Shown: positions 1 to 7,893, counted from the first letter of the stretch. The stretch is 64,000 nucleotides of DNA from JAUILH01 sp965230535 (GCA_965230535.1 OZ246009.1:1674001-1738000); one strand, 5' to 3'. The notes: generated by a model not told the origin, from the letters alone. Made by a program: numbers and translations.

Positions 1-1385
1 GAGTTTAGAATATTGAAGACCAAATGGGGATTAAGCTGAGCCATCAGGGCTGTAGATTTGAGGTCCAGAACCGATTTCTCCAGCTCGGCACGCACTTGTG
101 CATCACGAATTCTTTTGTTTTTGTAGAACAGGAAAATCAGAATCAATACCAGTATAGAAATGATGATGATACTATAGAGCCATGTATAGCTCCATTTAAG
201 AGACGATTGAATTTGCTCTATCTGAGTTTTTAGCAGTTTATTATCGTTAATGGCCTTTTCGTTCTCAAACTTTTGCTGAAGCTTGAGGATATTGATCCTG
301 TTATCTTCAGAGAGAATGCTATCCTTGATCGCGACATATTCTGCATGATGTTCAAATGCTGCTTTATAATCTCCATGATCATACTGTGTGTGTGATAAAT
401 ATTTAAGATTACCCATTAAATTATGTAGATGGCCATATTCGCGAGCGAAACCCACAGCTTTTTCCAGATAGATAATACTTGAATCATAATTCCCCATTAC
501 TCTGTATATTGAGGCGAGATTTGAATAAGACACATCATCGTGTTGATCGATACCCAAAGAGTCATCTATGTCCATTGACCGTCTATAGTATTGTAATGAT
601 TTTTCATACTCCTTCAGGTCAAAGTATAATGTTCCGAGAGAATTGCTTACATGACCATAGAAAGCTATATTCCCAGTTTCAATAAAAATTGCTTGTGCTT
701 TTTCAAAGTAGTATTTGGATGAATCATAGGTGTGCTTCCCCAGGTAACAATTGCCAAGGTTTTGATATAGCATACCCAATTGAACGGTAACTTTTGGTAA
801 GATTAATTGGATCCCCTTCCGCGAAATGGCCATGCATTTATCATATTCCTTAATATCGAAAAAAGCATAGGCTAAATTGAAATTGAGCAAAGACGAAACA
901 TCCAGGTCGCCAACCTTGTCAGCAATCAGAATTCCGCCGTTAAACTGTTCTACGGCATCTTCATATTCTCCACTTCTCAAAAAAAGACTTCCAAGATCAT
1001 TATAAGATAATGCTACTTGTCTTGATGTAATTTGGTGTTTGTTGGCAGTCTTTATGGCTTGAGAGAAATGTTCCTGAGCTAAATCTGGTTTGTTAAAATT
1101 ACCACTACTAATTCCCATATATCTTTGGGCAATGACAGCTTCTTCGTAGAGTTTTTCTTTTAAGGCTAAATCGAATGCCTGACTGCCATGCTTGAGGCTT
1201 AGTTCAAGGTCTTCTATTTGATATTGCCAGCACAACTCATTATGAATCTTAATCAATTCAGTTGGCGATTCTTCGACTTCAAGTAGGTTCTCCAAACTAT
1301 CAATACTGCCTGGTTGGGCCTGGACGAATCCAAAATTGCCCAATAGCAAAAACAAAAACAGATGATATAGTTTGTCTCTAAACAT
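1..1385 (-). CDS. TPR-containing LytS-type sensor histidine kinase, 3' part cut by window edge
   Basis: The reading frame opens at the ATG at 1385 on the minus strand and runs without a stop to base 1, giving about 461 residues. A signal peptide (MFRDKLYHLFLFLLLGN...) is followed by a long run of tetratricopeptide-like helical pairs, roughly residues 40-370, then one membrane segment near 395-420 and a short coil. The last visible residues are ALMAQLNPHLVFNILNS, the H-box of the His_kinase (LytS/AlgZ) family, with the phosphoacceptor His in NPHL. The ATPase domain would lie left of the window. In this Bacteroidota architecture the periplasmic TPRs sense and the kinase usually pairs with a LytTR or LuxR regulator; no partner is visible here. 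Confidence 0.85.
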   Translation of the reverse strand, partial: MFRDKLYHLFLFLLLGNFGFVQAQPGSIDSLENLLEVEESPTELIKIHNELCWQYQIEDLELSLKHGSQAFDLALKEKLYEEAVIAQRYMGISSGNFNKPDLAQEHFSQAIKTANKHQITSRQVALSYNDLGSLFLRSGEYEDAVEQFNGGILIADKVGDLDVSSLLNFNLAYAFFDIKEYDKCMAISRKGIQLILPKVTVQLGMLYQNLGNCYLGKHTYDSSKYYFEKAQAIFIETGNIAFYGHVSNSLGTLYFDLKEYEKSLQYYRRSMDIDDSLGIDQHDDVSYSNLASIYRVMGNYDSSIIYLEKAVGFAREYGHLHNLMGNLKYLSHTQYDHGDYKAAFEHHAEYVAIKDSILSEDNRINILKLQQKFENEKAINDNKLLKTQIEQIQSSLKWSYTWLYSIIIISILVLILIFLFYKNKRIRDAQVRAELEKSVLDLKSTALMAQLNPHLVFNILN

Positions 1386-1459
1386 GATTAGCTAAAGCAT
1401 AAAAGCATGGTAAACCGTCAGGTTCACCATGCTCCCAAATGTAGTTATTTTTGGTTTGC

Positions 1460-2488
1460 TTATTCTACCTTATAATTCATAATGAAGTCTATGATTTTTT
1501 CAGGATCTTCTTCTTCTCCGATGGCTGTCTTTAGTATTTTGGTTTTAACTTTCATTAACTCAACTATTTTCTTTTGAAGCTCGATTTCCTTGATGTAAGA
1601 ATTACTTTCTAATAGAAATTTTCTGGCAATCTTGTATTTTCTCCAAATCAATCCCTCAGTCATTGGAATAGGGTCGTATTTTCTCTTTATTTTATAGTAT
1701 CTCGATTTGAAATTATCGATATCAGCAGCCAGCGCTTTTACATCTTCATCTTCATATTTTTCATTAGCCTTGTTTACAGAGTAGTTAATGGATTTCCAAA
1801 GATCGGTTGTTTTATAATTGCCTTCATGCAAACTGGCGTAGTTCATCAACATGCTACTAATTCCGTTCAAAGTGGAGTTCTTCTCTTCCAGGTTCTTTTT
1901 TTCTTTTCGAGCCTGTTCTTCAGCAAGAGCTTTTTCGTCTTTGGCAAAACTGATTTCTTTCGACTCCAGAAAGTATTTTGAGAATTCATACTTAGTATAA
2001 CTTTCAAAAGAGTCTGTGTTGCTATTCCATCTTGAATCTTCTCCTTCGGCAAAATAACCTCCCACTCTTACCATAAACTTTGTCTTGTGGAAGCGGAGAC
2101 GTTTTCCATCCAGTTTTTCATATAAAACGGTAAGGTCTTTATATTTTGAGGGAATTTCATTTTCTGCCGTTATGTAAGCGTAGACGTATTTCTGACTGCC
2201 ATAATTATCCCTGAATTTTCTACTTTTTGGTTCGAGTGAAATTGGTGCATGATAAGACAGGGACTTCCATTTGGAATCATCTTCTTCCTTTTCGAAAAAC
2301 CAAATGTCAACTTTGTCGTATTTCTTCAATAAGTAAATGGGGATGGCAACACCAATGTTGTTTGTTGAATCAAAATTAATGTCTTCAACACTGCTCAGTT
2401 TTGAACTGAAATTGTCCTTGTAGAAAATCATTTGTCCTGTAGAAGTTTGACAGATATGGATTGCCAGAACCAGCATTATTAGCCTCAT
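1460..2488 (-). CDS. Hypothetical secreted protein with coiled-coil middle
   Basis: A 342-residue protein I do not recognise. The first 18 residues (MRLIMLVLAIHICQTSTG) look like a signal peptide. Residues about 20-180 read like a beta-rich domain. A very charged Lys/Glu helical stretch follows at about 185-215, and the C-terminal third is helical and lysine-rich. It ends 74 bp before the start of the TPR kinase gene on the same strand, so the two could share a transcript. It is divergent from the outer-membrane protein gene at 2734, and the 245-bp spacer must hold both promoters. No function is assigned. Confidence 0.6.
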   Translation of the reverse strand: MRLIMLVLAIHICQTSTGQMIFYKDNFSSKLSSVEDINFDSTNNIGVAIPIYLLKKYDKVDIWFFEKEEDDSKWKSLSYHAPISLEPKSRKFRDNYGSQKYVYAYITAENEIPSKYKDLTVLYEKLDGKRLRFHKTKFMVRVGGYFAEGEDSRWNSNTDSFESYTKYEFSKYFLESKEISFAKDEKALAEEQARKEKKNLEEKNSTLNGISSMLMNYASLHEGNYKTTDLWKSINYSVNKANEKYEDEDVKALAADIDNFKSRYYKIKRKYDPIPMTEGLIWRKYKIARKFLLESNSYIKEIELQKKIVELMKVKTKILKTAIGEEEDPEKIIDFIMNYKVE

Positions 2489-2733
2489 AATTTGTTGTTT
2501 TTTTGGCTAAGTAAGGCCATAAGTGAGATGACTCCGGGGAATATTGATTAATCAGCAAGCTTTTTTATTTTCTGACTTTTATGATGGAAAGGTGATGGTT
2601 GAACCTGTTTAATTAATTGATTTACAGCGGTTTTGGGGTGGTTTTGTATGTTGGTTCTTTGTTAAGAAACCTGATTATCAGGCAACAAAATCTGGTTTAT
2701 TAAGTTATTTAGTTGTATCCAAAATCTACTTTT

Positions 2734-3534
2734 ATGAAATCAATCATTCTTTTCGCTTGTGCGAGCCTGACAATGGCTGTGAATGCACAAAGCCCCGACC
2801 CAAATTCTGCAGTTACAAAAAAATGGACACCAGGTTCTATCGGCATTGGTTTGTACACTAACTGGGATGTTTATTCGAGCATGTCTTTAGACCAGATGTA
2901 TGACCATGCTGCCAACCCGGAAGACATTAAACTTGATCTGAATGGGTATACTGAGAGCATTACTAAGAGTGTGACAGGAGTAGGGATAGGCGGCAATTTC
3001 TCTTTTCGTTTGAATGGTAATCCCAATAGAGAGTTAATACTTGGAGCAAGTGTGATAGCCGGAAGAGAAGCCATGATCAACTACGATAAAGAGGCAAATT
3101 TTAACGCAGATACGCTCGAAAGACAAAGCATTACTTATTGTAACCTAAACAACGAGTGGAATGTGAGTGCAGCTTATCTGATTAAAAAAGGAAACAGGTT
3201 TAAAGTTTTTACCGGATTAAGTGCTGACCTGGGCGGAACCTTTGGAAAACAAATGGTCTTGATGTACGGTAAAACCAGATATCTTGAAGATTACAGCTAT
3301 CATGAGTCGGTAGAATGGAAAGACAACGAGTTTTACAAGGCCGACCCAAGTATGTATGTGAGAGCCAGAATTCCTTTGGGAATGAGTTATACCATTCTAA
3401 ACGCCATAGAAATAAATCTGTCTACCCAAATAGGCGTTGGTGCTCAAAAGGTAATGGGCGGTAAAACACATTTCATGAGCAATACGGGAGCCGTTATGCT
3501 CGGAGTAAAGTATCACCTGAGTCCTTTAAACTAA
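2734..3534 (+). CDS. Outer-membrane beta-barrel-like protein, hypothetical
   Basis: The ATG at 2734 is chosen over an upstream in-frame TTG at 2713 because it starts directly with a clean signal peptide (MKSIILFACASLTMAVNAQ, cleaved after Ala-Gln). The mature protein, about 247 residues, alternates hydrophobic and polar residues and is rich in Gly, Tyr and Asn. It ends in a strand pattern (GAVMLGVKYHLSPLN) typical of small outer-membrane barrels of Bacteroidota. No specific family is recognised. A perfect 13-bp palindrome (CCTGATTATCAGG) lies about 50 bp upstream at 2670-2682 and could be an operator, though it is short. Confidence 0.6.
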   Translation: MKSIILFACASLTMAVNAQSPDPNSAVTKKWTPGSIGIGLYTNWDVYSSMSLDQMYDHAANPEDIKLDLNGYTESITKSVTGVGIGGNFSFRLNGNPNRELILGASVIAGREAMINYDKEANFNADTLERQSITYCNLNNEWNVSAAYLIKKGNRFKVFTGLSADLGGTFGKQMVLMYGKTRYLEDYSYHESVEWKDNEFYKADPSMYVRARIPLGMSYTILNAIEINLSTQIGVGAQKVMGGKTHFMSNTGAVMLGVKYHLSPLN

Positions 3535-3541
3535 TTCTGAT

Positions 3542-4195
3542 TTAGGAGCACGTTGTCAAAGGATTTCCACACAACCAACGTGCTTCTATCCAGGCAACTG
3601 TGCCATCGTATTCAACCTGAACCCAGGAACCCGACATGTCGAGAATCTTAAGGCCTCCGGTTTCTTCAGAAATGGTAGCCATCAATGTCCCGTCAACAGG
3701 AGAAGAGAGTAATTCGATGGTTTGGTTACCATAGTTTCTTGTATCAACGGAAATAACCGATCCATGAATCCAGGCTTCATTGCCGGGAATGTCAAAATCA
3801 TGTTCTATCCCTTCAATAGGGCCTGTTACTCTAAACCATCCGTCTTTTGCTTCAACAACGGTTAGCATGTAGTCCATATTGATGTCGTCTTTAACCAGTG
3901 TCATCACAACTTCACCATTAGGGCTTTTTCGAAGATTAGTCCCCGTTTCATCAGGATCATCAAGGTAGACAGTTAATGGCTCATTTTCTACAGGTTGGGG
4001 CGCTTCTTCATCAATCGGTTCGAGAGTTTCTTTTTTTGGGACATCATACGATTCTACATCTTTATTTGACGATTCAGTGCTCAATTCTGCATCAGGTTTC
4101 TTTTCTTTAGTATTGGCTTCATCGTTTTCTTTAGATTCTTCGCCACAAGCAGCCAGCAATAACATCATACTGGCACTGATCACAAACTTTTTCAT
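3542..4195 (-). CDS. SH3-domain lipoprotein
   Basis: A 217-residue lipoprotein. The start at 4195 (MKKFVISASMMLLLAAC) is preferred to upstream in-frame codons because it places the lipobox LLAAC at residues 13-17. After the acylated Cys comes a low-complexity acidic linker rich in Glu, Lys, Asp and Ser to about residue 75. A bacterial SH3-like module follows (TNLRKSPNGEVV...WFRVTG...EAWIHGSV) and a second similar half (ELLSSPVDGTLMATI...WVQVEYDGTVAWIEARWL). Such modules bind cell-wall or protein ligands. The gene starts 13 bp after the stop of the membrane protein gene at 4209-4829, so the two are probably co-transcribed. Confidence 0.7.
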   Translation of the reverse strand: MKKFVISASMMLLLAACGEESKENDEANTKEKKPDAELSTESSNKDVESYDVPKKETLEPIDEEAPQPVENEPLTVYLDDPDETGTNLRKSPNGEVVMTLVKDDINMDYMLTVVEAKDGWFRVTGPIEGIEHDFDIPGNEAWIHGSVISVDTRNYGNQTIELLSSPVDGTLMATISEETGGLKILDMSGSWVQVEYDGTVAWIEARWLCGNPLTTCS

Positions 4196-4208
4196 GTCAA
4201 ATTTTAGA

Positions 4209-4829
4209 TTAAAAAGGTAAATCCACTTCCTCAACATCAGATTGAACACTGCCGCAAGCGCAGGCTGTATCTATCAAAGTGTAATAGGCGTCAATTTTCT
4301 CCTGGTTTTTACTTTCATTTGACAAAGTCTCTGTGTAATCTTCAACGGAGTCAAAGAACTCAACCGTTTTCTTAACGTAGCACTGGCAATTAGTAGTAGA
4401 GGGGTCGCACTTAGCAGCAATTTTAGCACGTTTTTCTTCAGACCAACCATCGTTTAAAGCACCTGCCATAGTGTAACTGTTGATGCCTAAAACAATGGCT
4501 CCAACCACCCAGCCGGCTCCCATTATCTGGGTAAGCAGACTTTGTTGTTTTCGTCCTGATAGAACAAGTCGTAAACCAAAGATGACAAAAGCGATCATCA
4601 GTGAAATGGCTCCAATTTGGTAAAACTGCACACGATTATCTTCTGTCCAACCTTCTCCTTTTAAGAGAAAATAACTGAGAAGTAGTACGCCAACGCCTAA
4701 AACAAGTGCTCCGGATAAAATGGCATGACTTTGGGAAGTAACGTTGCCAGACTTACGGGAAACTAAGTAAATTCGTATTGAAAGGAATAGGCCAATGATC
4801 AATCCAAGTAATGTAACAATAAGAATCAT
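4209..4829 (-). CDS. Four-helix membrane protein with Cys-rich C-terminal tail
   Basis: A 206-residue protein with four hydrophobic segments (about 1-20, 37-57, 70-90 and 102-122) and a soluble tail of about 75 residues. The tail holds clustered cysteines: CDPSTTNCQC near residue 145 and CACG near the C-terminus. The Cys pattern and the following YVKKTVEFFDSVEDY helix resemble small Cys-containing lipoproteins found in this phylum (compare the protein at 52112-52375, with CECSTFY), which suggests disulfides in the periplasm. No named family is recognised. It is the first gene of a probable pair with the SH3 lipoprotein. Confidence 0.55.
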   Translation of the reverse strand: MILIVTLLGLIIGLFLSIRIYLVSRKSGNVTSQSHAILSGALVLGVGVLLLSYFLLKGEGWTEDNRVQFYQIGAISLMIAFVIFGLRLVLSGRKQQSLLTQIMGAGWVVGAIVLGINSYTMAGALNDGWSEEKRAKIAAKCDPSTTNCQCYVKKTVEFFDSVEDYTETLSNESKNQEKIDAYYTLIDTACACGSVQSDVEEVDLPF

Positions 4830-4903
4830 GTGCTTATATTTTGATGAGACTTTGTAAAATTAAGTCTAAATTTAACCATAGAAATCAAGAAAAAAACACT
4901 TAT

Positions 4904-5494
4904 ATGAAAAAGATAGTTGATATGACGTTTAAACCAGCAGCATTCCTGTTTCTAATGCTGGTATTGTTTGTTGGAACAACACATGCACAAAAAGGAAGAT
5001 CGATTGCCGGTGTGCAGTTTGATGCCAAATTGAAAGTCAAAGACACCTATCTTAATTTTAATGGCTGTGGCTTGAGAGAGAAGTATTCTTTGGATTTATA
5101 TGCAGCTGCACTGTATTTAAAAAGACCATCTCTTGATCCGTCTGTAATCATCAATGACAATAAGACTCAGGCCATAAAAATTGTGATCATTTCTAAAAGG
5201 GTTACCAGAGACAAATTCAATGAATCTGTAAAAGAAGGTTTTGCTAAATCTACAAGTGGAAAAGCAACTGCCGAGCAAATAAAGAAGTTTAAATCGTTCT
5301 TTTCTGCAGAGTTTAAGGCCAATGATGAGATCAATATCATCTATGTACCAGGCAAAGGAACTGCTGTAACCATTAATGGTAAGTATAAAGGAATTGTGGC
5401 CGGACTTGATTTCAAAAAGGCTCTTTTCGGTATTTGGTTGGGAGACAAACCTGCTAGTAGCAAGCTTAAGAAAGGCATGTTAGGGCAGTTATAA
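4904..5494 (+). CDS. Chalcone isomerase-like secreted protein
   Basis: A 196-residue protein starting at the ATG at 4904 (MKKIVDMTFKPAAFLFLMLVLF...THAQ is the signal peptide). An in-frame TTG upstream at 4841 is less likely because it would precede the signal peptide with a charged tail. The mature part has the hallmarks of the chalcone-isomerase-like family (CHI-like, Pfam Chalcone_3): the opening IAGVQFDAKLKV, then LNFNGCGLREKYSLDLYAAALYL, the KIVIISKRVTRDKF strand, and the closing KALFGIWLGDKPASSKLKKGMLG. Bacterial members are periplasmic and of unknown role. They keep the fatty-acid-binding fold but not the plant flavonoid reaction. A strong terminator follows at 5519. Confidence 0.8.
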   Translation: MKKIVDMTFKPAAFLFLMLVLFVGTTHAQKGRSIAGVQFDAKLKVKDTYLNFNGCGLREKYSLDLYAAALYLKRPSLDPSVIINDNKTQAIKIVIISKRVTRDKFNESVKEGFAKSTSGKATAEQIKKFKSFFSAEFKANDEINIIYVPGKGTAVTINGKYKGIVAGLDFKKALFGIWLGDKPASSKLKKGMLGQL

Positions 5495-5518
5495 AACCAA
5501 CTAGAGCATAAAGCATTT

Positions 5519-5541
5519 GGGGAGCATAGCTCCCCTTTTTT
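5519..5541 (+). terminator. Rho-independent terminator after the chalcone isomerase-like gene
   Basis: A perfect 7-bp stem, GGGGAGC at 5519-5525 and GCTCCCC at 5529-5535, with a 3-nt loop, is followed by six T residues. It ends the upstream transcript and isolates the iron/heme locus that begins next. Confidence 0.85.
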
Positions 5542-5557
5542 GTGTTCCCATGTAAAA

Positions 5558-5573
5558 TACCCTCATCGTGGTA
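5558..5573. promoter_or_regulatory. 16-bp NarL-type palindrome upstream of the LuxR-family regulator
   Basis: The site is TACCCTCATCGTGGTA; its complement reads TACCACGATGAGGGTA. Near-identical 16-mers lie at 6280-6295, 12147-12162, 12180-12195 and 12212-12227, always in control regions of the heme locus. Two inverted heptamers (TACCACN and its complement) separated by 2 bp match the 7-2-7 geometry known for NarL/NarP sites. The adjacent gene encodes a NarL/LuxR-type regulator, so autoregulation is the natural inference. A further heptamer, TACCATG, lies at 5588-5594. Confidence 0.6.
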
Positions 5574-5580
5574 TTGATCA

Positions 5581-6279
5581 ATGGAAATACCATGCGTAGG
5601 TTTGTTGTTTAGAATGGGTCTAAATAATAACAGAGCGATTAGAATTCTTCATGCCAATGCCAATACACTCATCCGTAATGGTTTAAGAGCTTTGGTGTCC
5701 AAAGGTGGAGGAATTGAAGAGCTTAAGGCTGTTTCAACAGAAAGGGACTTGTTTCATGTATATGAGAGTGAGGGTGACTGGAATTTGATCATCATCGATC
5801 CTCATAAAGAAAACGGTTTTGGTCCCAATACCATTCATAAGCTAAAACTCAACTATCCGGAAGCCAGAATTCTGGTCATTTCAGATGTGGGAGATGAAGA
5901 AACCGTATTGCGATTATTGGAAAAAGGAACGCATGGTTATTTGACCTATGAATGTGATGAAGACGAAATCATCCATGCTATTTTCTCTATCGCGAAAGGC
6001 GAAAAATTCTACTGCAATAAGGTTTTGGATATTGTGCTCAATAAGCACTTATATGTAAAGGAACAGGAAAGCTGTGAGCCAACCACTCTGTCGGAAAGAG
6101 AAACCGAAATTGCTCAACTTCTGGCAAAGGGAAATACCAATAAAGTGGTTGCCGAGTTGTTACACATCAGTCCACATACGGTACATACCCACCGTAAAAA
6201 CATCATGAAAAAATTGGGTGTAAGAAGTATTTCAGAACTAACCATCTATTGCGTGAGCATAGGTCTTGTAGAAGCTTGA
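5581..6279 (+). CDS. Atypical NarL/LuxR-family response regulator of the heme locus
   Basis: A 232-residue protein with a receiver-like domain (about 18-140) and a LuxR-type helix-turn-helix (about 165-225: TLSERETEIAQLLAKG..., then HISPHTVHTHRKNIMKKLGV). The receiver is degenerate. The usual acidic pair after strand 1 is replaced by HANAN, and the conserved Lys after strand 5 is absent (GYLTY). A possible acceptor Asp remains in LIIIDP. It is therefore probably not switched by ordinary phosphorylation, and no kinase gene is adjacent. The start is ATG 5581 or ATG 5614 (MGLNNNR); the second lies inside the Fur-like box at 5608-5624. The gene opens the heme locus and is the likely binder of the 16-bp palindromes. 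Confidence 0.85.
   Translation: MEIPCVGLLFRMGLNNNRAIRILHANANTLIRNGLRALVSKGGGIEELKAVSTERDLFHVYESEGDWNLIIIDPHKENGFGPNTIHKLKLNYPEARILVISDVGDEETVLRLLEKGTHGYLTYECDEDEIIHAIFSIAKGEKFYCNKVLDIVLNKHLYVKEQESCEPTTLSERETEIAQLLAKGNTNKVVAELLHISPHTVHTHRKNIMKKLGVRSISELTIYCVSIGLVEA
5608..5624. promoter_or_regulatory. Fur-like box overlapping the regulator start
   Basis: TTTAGAATGGGTCTAAA, with 6-bp inverted arms TTTAGA/TCTAAA and a 5-bp centre. The same arms recur at 6381-6397 and 12232-12248 ahead of heme-uptake genes, which points to an iron-responsive repressor of the Fur type. Here the box covers one of the two possible start codons (ATG at 5614), so binding would lie at or after the start of transcription. 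The assignment to Fur is inference from shape and gene content. Confidence 0.6.
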
Positions 6280-6333
6280 TACCACGAACAGGGTAGTGCA
6301 TACCCGCTTTCTGTTACCCTTAATTTACCACGC
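6280..6333. promoter_or_regulatory. Cluster of five TACC heptamers ahead of the first hmuY-like gene
   Basis: A full palindrome TACCACGAACAGGGTA at 6280-6295 starts right after the regulator's stop codon. It is followed by single heptamers TACCCGC (6301), TACCCTT (6316) and TACCACG (6327). All lie upstream of the promoter at 6342-6372. A full site plus phased half-sites upstream of the -33 element is the arrangement expected for an activator of the NarL family. Confidence 0.55.
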
Positions 6334-6341
6334 TTTGGCGA

Positions 6342-6372
6342 TTGACCAGTGACTACGTCTCATCTACATTTG
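6342..6372 (+). promoter_or_regulatory. Bacteroidota-type promoter of the hmuY-like operon
   Basis: TTG at 6342-6344, a 20-bp spacer, then TACATTTG at 6365-6372 fits the phylum's housekeeping consensus (TTTG or TTG, 19-21 bp, TAnnTTTG). Transcription would begin a few bases downstream, just before the Fur-like box. Confidence 0.6.
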
Positions 6373-6380
6373 CAGTGTTA

Positions 6381-6397
6381 TTTAGAATGAATCTAAA
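6381..6397. promoter_or_regulatory. Fur-like box in the 5' leader of the hmuY-like operon
   Basis: TTTAGAATGAATCTAAA, the second of three such boxes. It sits 9 bp after the TACATTTG element and 13 bp before the ATG at 6411, so a bound repressor would block initiation or early elongation. The neighbouring gene content supports iron control. Confidence 0.65.
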
Positions 6398-6410
6398 CAA
6401 AAACTAAAAG

Positions 6411-7622
6411 ATGAAACGAATTTTACTTTCAATAGGAATTTTAACCGGATTAACCACTTCAGCACAAATGGTTATTGATACGGTAACAATAGGTGCTGGG
6501 TATGCCAACCAATGTTGGTATAGTTTGGAGAACGATGAGCAGGTTAATGTACCTAAGAATGATTGGGACATTGCCTTTGAAACCACTGGATTTGGTTCTT
6601 CAATCGGGATCAACCCGGCAATAGGCACAAAAATATGGGCGTATCCGGGAGATACAGGGCAGTTTGCTACATTGGATACAGCTGGTATGTCTTCCTGGAC
6701 TCAGTTACATAACAGTGATACTTCCTGGGCATACGGAGCACTTTCTCAAAACCAATCCGGACTTGATTTGGGTTGGGGAACATACAGTACTATCACACAT
6801 CAGGTGGTAGGAGATGAGTTATTCGTGATAGAATTGTCCAATGGTGTTTATCAGAAATTATGGATCCAGTCATTGGCTTCAAGTGTATATACTTTCCGTC
6901 ATGCTACGCTCGATAATTCAATGGACATGACGCACACCTTGGCCAAATCAAACTTTACAAACAAAAATTTCGGATACTTCTCACTGCAAAATCATCAGGA
7001 AGTAGACAAAGAGCCGGCAAATACCGATTGGGATGTGATGTTTGGTCAATATGAAGCTTCTCAGGTAGGTTGGTATCTGGTATCTGGCGTGCTGGCAAAC
7101 GCTGGGACTCAGGTGGCCAAAGCTCACCCTGTGAACGACTCCAGTACATATGTAGATTACCATTTGCATACTTTCGATACCAAAATCAACGGCATTGGAT
7201 ACGATTGGAAGTCTTTTAATTTCACAGTAGGCTGGGTACTTGAAGACAGCCTTGTATATTTTGTAGAGACTCAGGAAGGGGATATTTGGAAAATGGTGTT
7301 CACAGGATTCTCAGGTAGCTCAGCCGGACAGTTCATTTTTGGCAAAGAGAAACTGGCCTCAAACAGTGTGGCAGAAAACCAAAACATGATTCTGAATACA
7401 TACCCTAACCCCGCAACAGAACAATTGAATCTGACATACAACAGTCATTCGCCTGTAACCATTGAGTTAGTGGATATGAATGGACGTACTGTTAAAGTAT
7501 GGCAGGGGTATGAAGGATTGCAGACCAAAACAGTTCAAATTTCCGATCTGCCTGCAGGAATGTACACTTTAATGCTTCAATCCGATAAAGGAGTTAACTC
7601 AGAACGCATAGTAATAAGATAG
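6411..7622 (+). CDS. HmuY-like heme-binding protein with T9SS sorting domain
   Basis: A 403-residue protein. A signal peptide (MKRILLSIGILTGLTTSAQ) leads into an HmuY-type domain to about residue 310. It carries the family's repeated aromatic/Asp signatures NDWDIAFE, NTDWDVMFGQY and IGYDWKSFNF. The last 80 residues are a type A T9SS sorting domain (TYPNPATEQLNL...LPAGMYTLML...ERIVIR). HmuY proteins take heme from host carriers and hand it to an HmuR-type TonB receptor. Here the T9SS tail implies surface attachment or release, unlike the lipoprotein paralogue at 11193. The gene follows the Fur-like box and probably leads an iron-repressed transcript. Confidence 0.85.
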   Translation: MKRILLSIGILTGLTTSAQMVIDTVTIGAGYANQCWYSLENDEQVNVPKNDWDIAFETTGFGSSIGINPAIGTKIWAYPGDTGQFATLDTAGMSSWTQLHNSDTSWAYGALSQNQSGLDLGWGTYSTITHQVVGDELFVIELSNGVYQKLWIQSLASSVYTFRHATLDNSMDMTHTLAKSNFTNKNFGYFSLQNHQEVDKEPANTDWDVMFGQYEASQVGWYLVSGVLANAGTQVAKAHPVNDSSTYVDYHLHTFDTKINGIGYDWKSFNFTVGWVLEDSLVYFVETQEGDIWKMVFTGFSGSSAGQFIFGKEKLASNSVAENQNMILNTYPNPATEQLNLTYNSHSPVTIELVDMNGRTVKVWQGYEGLQTKTVQISDLPAGMYTLMLQSDKGVNSERIVIR

Positions 7623-7665
7623 TAGCTAGGGATGATATATAGAAGCATATCACAACCACCCATCT

Positions 7666-7687
7666 GGCACTCTTTGTAGTGCCTTTT
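7666..7687 (+). terminator. Weak terminator or attenuating hairpin after the hmuY-like gene
   Basis: The stem GGCACT (7666-7671) and AGTGCC (7678-7683) has a 6-nt loop and is followed by only four T. It may stop part of the transcription so that the surface HmuY-like protein is made in excess over the downstream genes. Confidence 0.5.
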
Positions 7688-7752
7688 GGGGGTAGAAGAG
7701 TATCCATTTTCTTCTGGCTCCTGAAAAAGCAAACAAACAAAACCACAATACA

Positions 7753-7893
7753 ATGAAAAACAAACAAACCAAAACAACGAAGACCAAATCACTAAAAGAC
7801 TACAAATTAAAAGCATATGCCAAGGTACTGGGAAGCTCTCAAAGTTCTGGCATGACAAGGTTGTATATGGCGTTTGGTCAAAACAACAAATGA
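7753..7893 (+). CDS. Small basic 46-residue protein in the heme locus
   Basis: An open frame from ATG 7753 to TGA 7893 encodes 46 residues starting MKNKQTKTTKTKSLKDYKLK. The N-terminal half is very lysine- and threonine-rich, and the C-terminal half is more neutral (YAKVLGSSQSSGMTRLYMAFG). No Cys or membrane segment is seen. It lies between the hmuY-like gene and the hemerythrin gene on the same strand, with ordinary codon use. A 328-bp gap would otherwise be empty. I do not recognise a family. It could instead be an untranslated leader. Confidence 0.45.
   Translation: MKNKQTKTTKTKSLKDYKLKAYAKVLGSSQSSGMTRLYMAFGQNNK

Noticed and set aside
24..233. Short plus-strand open frames in the first 700 bases
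   Set aside because: They are antisense shadows of the TPR kinase, whose minus-strand frame is open throughout and gives a coherent TPR-kinase protein.
2670..2682. Perfect 13-bp palindrome CCTGATTATCAGG upstream of the barrel gene
   Set aside because: Single, short and AT-centred; no second copy noticed, so not listed as an operator in its own right.
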